Of a stretch of DNA of 64,000 bases, positions 59,701-64,000 are shown one piece after another. This DNA comes from Apostichopus japonicus. Lineage: Eukaryota > Echinodermata > Holothuroidea > Aspidochirotida > Stichopodidae. The stretch covers positions 34,008,501 through 34,072,500 of the forward strand of contig NC_092568.1 of NCBI RefSeq assembly GCF_037975245.1, given 5' to 3'. Each line of letters begins with the position of its first letter. The stretch's first letter is position 1. A program made the position numbers and the translations under genes. The notes below the pieces were generated by a model. The model saw only the letters and a program-made list of their open reading frames with translations, was not told the origin of the DNA and searched no databases.

Positions 59701-59730
59701 GAAGCGCCTCCAAGGAAAAAGAAGAGAGCA
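50720..59730 (+). CDS. Second multi-exon gene (gene 2), continuing past the last exon seen
   Basis: Exons supported by splice sites are 50720-50791 (phase to 0), 54249-54339 (0 to 1), 56572-56634 (1 to 1) and 59660-59730 (1 to 0), with a doubtful one at 56100. The last two mirror exons B and D of gene 1 in phase, length class and character (Ser/Pro linker, then basic segment), so gene 2 is probably a relative of the RING gene. A GGG-module exon and a RING exon would be expected next but are not found before 64000. The intervening sequence is filled with transposons. No protein function can be assigned. Confidence 0.45.
51475..53330 (+). pseudogene. CR1-clade LINE relic riddled with 5-bp insertions
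   Basis: It lies in the first intron of gene 2, same strand. Endonuclease words: RDKLKIVLINARSI, DVLGITESWLRDDIHSA and VVIMGDINFPDINW (51929-51970). After an internal loss of the RT fingers come DFDKVP, KKFADDSKLYSEVS (catalytic FADD-type box at about 52415) and FSWSQGWQMLFN. The C-terminal part, 52903-53313, has LKSVPYYMQLQLLNLTTLEL, LHGDMIQVFKIVYGFDNL and NEWNSLPEKVV. Frame breaks coincide with TACTGTA/TACAGTA at 51724, 51825, 52094, 52317, 52582, 52646, 52769 and 52894; deleting five bases at each rejoins the local frame. CTG-TAT at 51715 is native coding (VLLYVR). Confidence 0.88.
53331..54248. other. Noncoding (gene 2 intron)
   Basis: No gene; TACTGTA/TACAGTA at 53341, 53947 and 54052. 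Confidence 0.4.
54249..54339 (+). CDS. Gene 2 exon 2 candidate
   Basis: Acceptor TTTTTTTGTCAAG, donor GAT|GTGAGT, phase 0 to 1, joining exon 1 in frame. It encodes ESSNSDMTIICVSGRDNNVY and SHCTFIYPQG. The beta-strand-like alternation suggests a folded N-terminal domain; no family recognised. Confidence 0.55.
54340..55134. other. Noncoding (gene 2 intron)
   Basis: AT-rich. It contains degenerate GAAC/CAAAA-rich units (54600-54870: GTGCTCAGAACAAAAAGA, CACCATAAAAA) that look like an old short tandem repeat. Footprint-like 7-mers at 54353, 55020, 55040 and 55097. Confidence 0.4.
55135..55470 (-). CDS. Small minus-strand open frame, unrecognised
   Basis: 111 codons from ATG to stop: MVNSFRKFTKEIFQGLPMAL, then STREITIKFIVHLDDLVP and FNGNVFVYSRIPFDS. 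Residue use is protein-like. The plus strand is open too over 55085-55432 and follows a TTATTTCCAG acceptor-like site, so which strand codes, if either, is undecided. It sits in an intron of gene 2. Confidence 0.25.
   Translation of the reverse strand: MVNSFRKFTKEIFQGLPMALEGQHSVLVSMKSNQGLHFAQSTREITIKFIVHLDDLVPTESFNGNVFVYSRIPFDSTQLLSLHSRPKSWSFAVTLMFKQPALFELLCKCWK
55471..56571. other. Gene 2 intron with doubtful exons
   Basis: At 56100, after CGGTTTCAG, a frame joining exon 2 reads DPTIILVANHMSWVQVW and stops at about 56162, before any donor. At 56325-56375 (TPPTSGQAESLKAGTVG) is a near copy of the exon at 56572, but its donor is GTGCAT rather than GTAAGT, so it is probably a dead exon duplicate. 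Footprint-like 7-mers at 55717, 55726, 55831, 56460 and 56494. Confidence 0.4.
56572..56634 (+). CDS. Gene 2 Ser/Pro linker exon
   Basis: Acceptor TTACCATTAG, donor GTTG|GTAAGT, 63 bp, phase 1 to 1. It encodes RELTPSPSLGLAGSSKAGNV. Same phase class as gene 1 exon B. Confidence 0.5.
56635..57253. other. Noncoding (gene 2 intron)
   Basis: No gene. The two antisense open frames at 56845-57250 have no family features. TACTGTA at 56679. Confidence 0.4.
57254..58268 (+). mobile_element. hAT-type non-autonomous element, copy A (1,015 bp)
   Basis: Ends TAGTGTTTGCACGG and the complement of TAGTGTTTACACAGG; flanks GGTAAATA (57246-57253) and GGTAAATC (58269-58276), 7 of 8 equal. Subterminal GGTACCCGG-rich stretches face each other. 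Inside are two and a half tandem units of about 127 bp starting CCATGTGGTCGAAGATAATA (57402, 57531, 57655). The open frame 57404-57775 is read from these units. An inverted relative lies at 62684-63867. Confidence 0.9.
58277..59310. other. Noncoding (gene 2 intron)
   Basis: Overlapping short open frames at 58284-58618 on both strands without family features. TACTGTA at 58299 and 59074. No gene supported. Confidence 0.4.
59311..59453. repeat. Two adjacent large hairpins
   Basis: 59311-59381 folds as GAAGCTTACTTG... with the complement ...CAAGTAAGCTTC, arms of about 33 bp around GGTA; 59382-59453 folds as TAAATTAGGAT... with ...ATCCTAATTTA, arms of about 34 bp around GGTGTACACC. Few mismatches, no spacer between the two. 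Confidence 0.9.
59660..59730 (+). CDS. Gene 2 basic exon (NLS-like)
   Basis: Acceptor TTGTAATTACAG, donor GCA|GTGAGT, phase 1 to 0. It encodes VKEPKRRAPIQKEDEAPPRK KKRA. The PPRKKKR cluster looks like a nuclear localisation signal. Phases equal those of gene 1 exon D. Confidence 0.6.
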
Positions 59731-60157
59731 GTGAGTATTTTGTAGTACTTTTGTGAGATCTAAGAAATTTCAGTATCCCTAATTTATAATTAGTCTTTAC
59801 ACCTTTAGTTCCTTATATAATGAATCATAGTTGTTTTCAAATGCTTCTGGCTGCCGACTATTACTTGATAATGATCCAAGTAAAATACTTTCAAAGGCAC
59901 TTCAAACTGAAGTTCATATCATCACTTGATCACACCTTACAGTATAATCATAAAATTAGCATAATAACAAAGTGCTTGAAGTACGGTATGTGCAAGATAA
60001 CCAAGAGTACATGATCATTTCAAGATTAAGAAAAACCCAAAATAAATTGGTGATGTAGTCCATGCATGACATACAGAAACCGTATTGCACAATGCACCCA
60101 TCCAAATAAAGCTACTGTACAGTTATGTTAATATGGGCAATTCCACAGTAACATTGG
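59731..60157. other. Noncoding (gene 2 intron)
   Basis: No gene. TACAGTA at 59938, TACTGTA at 60113. Confidence 0.4.
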
Positions 60158-62614
60158 AGGGCAGGTCCAAGCTACAGTATTGTATCCCTAGAAGCCAAAT
60201 TTCAAACTTTACTGAAGCACCCTAAATGTGGTGTCATGTTAAAGCTGAATTATTGAAATTTCAGATTTTCATAATTTTTTTCAATTGGTTTGCCTATTCG
60301 AACAATTACAGCCGGCTAATTTGCATAAATTCAAATTGCAGTGTGACGTATGGGACATTTGGAAACCTATTTCCCTGCCAGCAATATGAACTTATTGAAT
60401 ATCAGTTATGTGAGACATGATACACCCTTCCTTCCAATAAGTTTGGCATATTATGTTTGGGGGTTCATCAATTAAATATGCTAATTAGCTAGTGTCCAAA
60501 TACTGATGTCCCGTACGTCACAATTTTGGTCACTTTTTTCAAGTTTTGATATGGACGAACAATTTTTTTTGGGTGATATTCTGTAAAGTTCTATTTAAGA
60601 ACATTGTTCAACAAAATCCATCCCAAAAAAAGTGAAATAATATTCACAGCAAATCTAATTATCAAAATTAACGGGACAAAATGTGACGTACGGGACATAG
60701 TGTGGGGGAAACCCTGTATTTATACATAATGAACATGCATGGGCTCCAATGGGGACCTCTACTGGAAACCTTCCAATGCTTACAAATTTATTTGGTTGAA
60801 AGATGGTAGTTGTAACTTATAATCCCTGCATGCCTTGCCTGAAGAGCACATCATGGCTTCAAATAAACTATTGACCAATGACTACCAACAGCCCAGGTGT
60901 TATTAAATAAACTATCTGGAAGTCAATTGTGTGTGTGTGTGGGATACAGAATCATTTACAATGCTATTCATTGAATAGCAGAATAGTATTCAACATTGAC
61001 ATTGAATGAGGACGACTTAAAGTGTTGAGTTTGCATTTCAACATTTCGTAGGCCTATTGTGAAGTGTGACTATCATGACTGTGCAACTATGTTATTGTGT
61101 CCTGAACTTAGATAGTAGACATTGAGATTTTTAGTTACAAGTGTAGAGTTTCGCTCGTCCAATTTTTGCAGAGGACAATCACTCATGAGTTTGTTCAATA
61201 ATCAGTATAAGGTCTATAGAGTTTTCTTTGTTGTACTAGTTTCATAGTTGGACATTACGTGGACGTTACTGTGGACATTTTGATATGTTTTGAATGGGAT
61301 GGATCATATTTCAACTTAAGGGTCAATAGTGGGGAGTATGATACAGTGTTGTACAGTATATACCGAAACAGTTTTTGCATCAAAACTTTGCATCTTGAAT
61401 CATTTGTGGTCTATTAAACAAAGCTAGAATTGATGTTATGAGTATTTGGTCTGGTAACCAGTATTAGGTCTATAGAGTTTTCTTTGTTGAACTAGTTTCA
61501 TAGAGGGACATCAGTGGACGTTACTGTGGACATTTTGGTATGTTTTGATTGGGATGGATCATATTTCAACTTGAGGGTCAATAGTGGGGAGTATGATACA
61601 GTGTTGTACAGTATATACCAAAACAGTTTTGCATCAAAACTTTGCATCTTGAATCATTTGTGGTCTATTAAGCAAAGCTACAGTAGAATTGATGTTATGA
61701 GTATTTGGTCTGGTAACCAGTATTAGGTCTATAGAGTTTTCTTTGTTGTACTAGTTTCATACACAGACATTATGTGGACGTTACTGTGGACATTTTGGTA
61801 TGCTTTGATTGGGATGGATCATATTTCAACTTGAGGGTCAATAGTGGGGAGTATGATACAGTGTTGTACAGTATATACCAAATCAGTTTTGAACCAACAT
61901 TTGCATCTTGGATCATTTGTGGTCTAGCAAAGCTAAAATTGATGTTATGAGTATTTGATGAATGTGTAGAGTAGATTTATACTTTACGCATTCCATGTTT
62001 TATGTAGTGGAATGATCTCACAAGTACAGTCACTGCTCTTTTCGATCCCCGAAAGAAGGAAATATGGCATGAAATTACCAATGACATTGTTCTGGCATAT
62101 CCAAATTAATGTTTTTATGTAGAAATCAGCTTGTTATGGTATATTCAGGAATGAAAATATGAGTTTTCATAGGCAATTTTTATTTGGACAAATTGTCGCG
62201 TACGTCACATGTCCCGTACGTCACAGGACAATTTTCATTTGTGTAATCACTGAACTGGAATGGCTTCATATTTTTTTCTAATATGTTACAGCTTATCCCT
62301 TGGAAGGTTAGGCTATTCACTAGTTATAACAGCTTGATCACTGCCCTCCTAATTTCAGAGGGATTTCAGCTTTGCTCTTTAGTAAAAAAAACACAAAATC
62401 CTCTGGTCCCGTACGTCACACTGTACATTAATTAAGATGGGACCTAATTAAAGCAAGTGTAGTAAATCTTCATGAGTTTGTTATAAAGTAGCAGCAATAA
62501 CAAATATGAAAACCTGAAAAAGTGTCTGGAAAATAGATTTTTTATAACTTTTAGACACATTTAAGTCTCTGAAATGTCCCGTACGTCACAGTGCAAATAG
62601 CTTGGACCTGCCCT
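60158..62614. mobile_element. Putative DNA element with CCGTACGTCAC subterminal repeats (2.46 kb)
   Basis: A perfect 17-bp inverted repeat, AGGGCAGGTCCAAGCTA at 60158 and its complement ending 62614, encloses seven copies of TGTCCCGTACGTCACA (reverse at 60342 and 60682; forward at 60507, 62194, 62210, 62405 and 62575), three near the left end and four near the right. The middle holds a three-unit tandem repeat. No transposase frame and no clear target duplication. Confidence 0.65.
61210..61960 (+). repeat. Three tandem units of about 257 bp
   Basis: AGGTCTATAGAGTTTTCTTT starts at 61210, 61466 and 61725. Units are highly similar. Unit 2 alone carries CAGTA inserted after AAAGCTA (61679-61685), compared with AAAGCTAGAATTG in unit 1 and AAAGCTAAAATTG in unit 3. 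An open frame in unit 2 (61514-61726) is partly open in all units but has no support as a gene. Confidence 0.92.
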
Positions 62615-62683
62615 GGAACCCTTTGGAACCCAAGTGCAAATAGTTGCAACAATGTAATGATTCATAGCAGAGAACTTTCAAAT

Positions 62684-63867
62684 TAGTGTTTACACAGGTC
62701 CAAAAATCGGGAACCGGGTACCCGAGAGCCGTTACCCGTCGGGTATCAGGGTACCCGGAAAAAATTGTTTACCCTCGTGTATCACGATTTTCAAGAAATT
62801 ACATATTGGATGCTATAATAAATGAATTATATTCTCTACTGACAATTTTTTCATGTTCAAAAACGTAGGTGTAAGATAAGGTATAAAACCTTCTTCAATA
62901 ATTTCTATTTTTTTGCTTTTTTCTCTTTCATTAACTTGTTAATTACTTAATATACTGTAATTAACATTACTACTAACATCGCACTGCCGCCGCTGCTTAT
63001 GCTTGCTCTCCACGTTTATTGGATCAGACCATATAAATATCCCTTTAGCTCAGTTGTTACTACTTCTATCTATTATGCAGGCCCAGGGTTTGCATTAGCC
63101 GCGATTCGCGCAATTTGATCGCATTTGGAATAAACGATTAGTAAAAGGCCACTTGCGATTATTTATTTTAGTTATCCCGTCTATAATCCATAAACATGTC
63201 GTAAAATTTCTTGTCAGCCTTTCCTTCTATGAAATAAACGAATGAATAAATAATAATTTCTTCCACATGGTAGCCTAACACCACACTAAGTCAATGAGAA
63301 ATCTAGCTAGGCCTAACTATCTGTTTATTTGCTGAACTTGTGACACAGTTATAAGATATCCATGGAACACATTCATTATTGCTGTTACGTTCGACCACAT
63401 GGTTGCCTAACACCACACTAAGTCAATGGGGTAATCTAGCCTACAGTAGAGCCATTTGTTTATTAGCTGAAATTGTGACGCAGTTATACGATATCCATGG
63501 AATACTTTCGTTATTGCTGTTATCTTCAACCACATGGTAGCCTAACACCACACTAAGTCAATGGGAAATCTGCCTAACCATCGGTTTGCAATTTTTTTTT
63601 TGTAATCACACTTTGCATAGGATTCGGGTAATAAATTAGGAACCGGGTAGTATCACGTCGGGCGGGTACTTTCGTTATTGCTGTTATCTTCAACCACATG
63701 GTAGCCTAACACCACACTAAGTCAATGGGAAATCTGCCTAACCGTAGGTTTGCAAAAAAAAAAAAAATTAAATCACACTTTGCGTAGGATTCGGGTAATA
63801 ATTTAGGAACCGGGTAGTACCGCGTCGGGCGGGTACCCGGGTACCCGGATAACCCGTACAAACACTA
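62684..63867 (-). mobile_element. hAT-type non-autonomous element, copy B (1,184 bp, inverted)
   Basis: Ends TAGTGTTTACACAGG and the complement of TAGTGTTTGTACGGG; flanks TTTCAAAT (62676-62683) and TTTCAACA (63868-63875), 6 of 8 equal. Same internal units as copy A in reverse (ACCACACTAAGTCAATGGG). The outermost block (CACATGGTAGCCTAAC to the GGTACC-rich end) is partly duplicated at about 63530-63660 and 63700-63840. It carries TACTGTA (62953) and TACAGTA (63442) at places where copy A lacks them. Confidence 0.9.
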
Positions 63868-63875
63868 TTTCAACA

Positions 63876-64000
63876 GCTCAGCTCTTAATATTACAACATT
63901 CATTTTGAAAATAATATTCACAACAAATTTACATTCTTAATACCAGCAATGTAAAAACTTCCAAAATTTTCATTTAATTCAACTCCAAGTTGACTCGATA
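63876..64000. other. Noncoding end of window
   Basis: Nothing recognised. Confidence 0.4.

Noticed and set aside
61514..61726. 70-codon open frame
   Set aside because: Part of the 257-bp tandem repeat; units are too similar to judge selection, and no splice or start evidence.

Overview
This is a eukaryotic (animal) genomic window: AT-rich and gene-poor, with multi-exon gene pieces that have GT/AG splice sites and with dense layers of transposable elements. Several LINE clades (L1, Tx1-like, CR1/L2), hAT-type elements with 8-bp target duplications, satellites, and many words such as GCCTAGGC and TACAGTA suggest a marine invertebrate, possibly an echinoderm. That assignment is inference; no host gene here fixes the species.

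Layout. 0-3 kb is featureless. An L1 endonuclease fragment (2.94-3.96 kb) is followed by a 182-bp satellite array (4.10-6.17 kb). From 6.9 to 13.5 kb lie a hAT-like element, two small MITEs, and inverted GGGCCC-rich ends that bracket about 5.3 kb with an SGNH-hydrolase-like relic. A near full-length but broken L1 lies on the minus strand (16.2-20.5 kb, plus a 5' piece at 24.2-24.75 kb). It carries a clean CR1/L2 insertion, and its two pieces flank a broken PIN-like/CXC-domain pseudogene. At 26.6-32.0 kb is a multi-exon plus-strand gene or young pseudogene ending in a C3HC4 RING exon. That last exon and about 2.3 kb downstream are duplicated at 37.2-39.5 kb next to a long (GAT)n tract. 40.1-42.3 kb holds a Tx1-like LINE relic and 42.6-43.3 kb a broken integrase-like gene. 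43.4-47.8 kb is repeat-rich. A second multi-exon gene starts at about 50.7 kb and continues towards or beyond the window end; its exon phases partly match the RING gene. Its introns hold a CR1 relic, several DNA elements and a pair of large hairpins.

The most striking unexplained signal is the 7-mer TACAGTA/TACTGTA. I counted about 75 copies by hand, 44 of them between 46.0 and 56.7 kb. In the CR1 relic (51.5-53.3 kb) at least seven copies are 5-bp insertions at a TA whose removal restores the reading frame. Two repeat comparisons inside the window (61.68 kb; 62.95 kb) show the same TA to TA-CAG/CTG-TA change. This is the scar expected when Tc1/mariner (Sleeping Beauty-like) elements excise, so the region looks like a dense fossil record of cut-and-paste excision.
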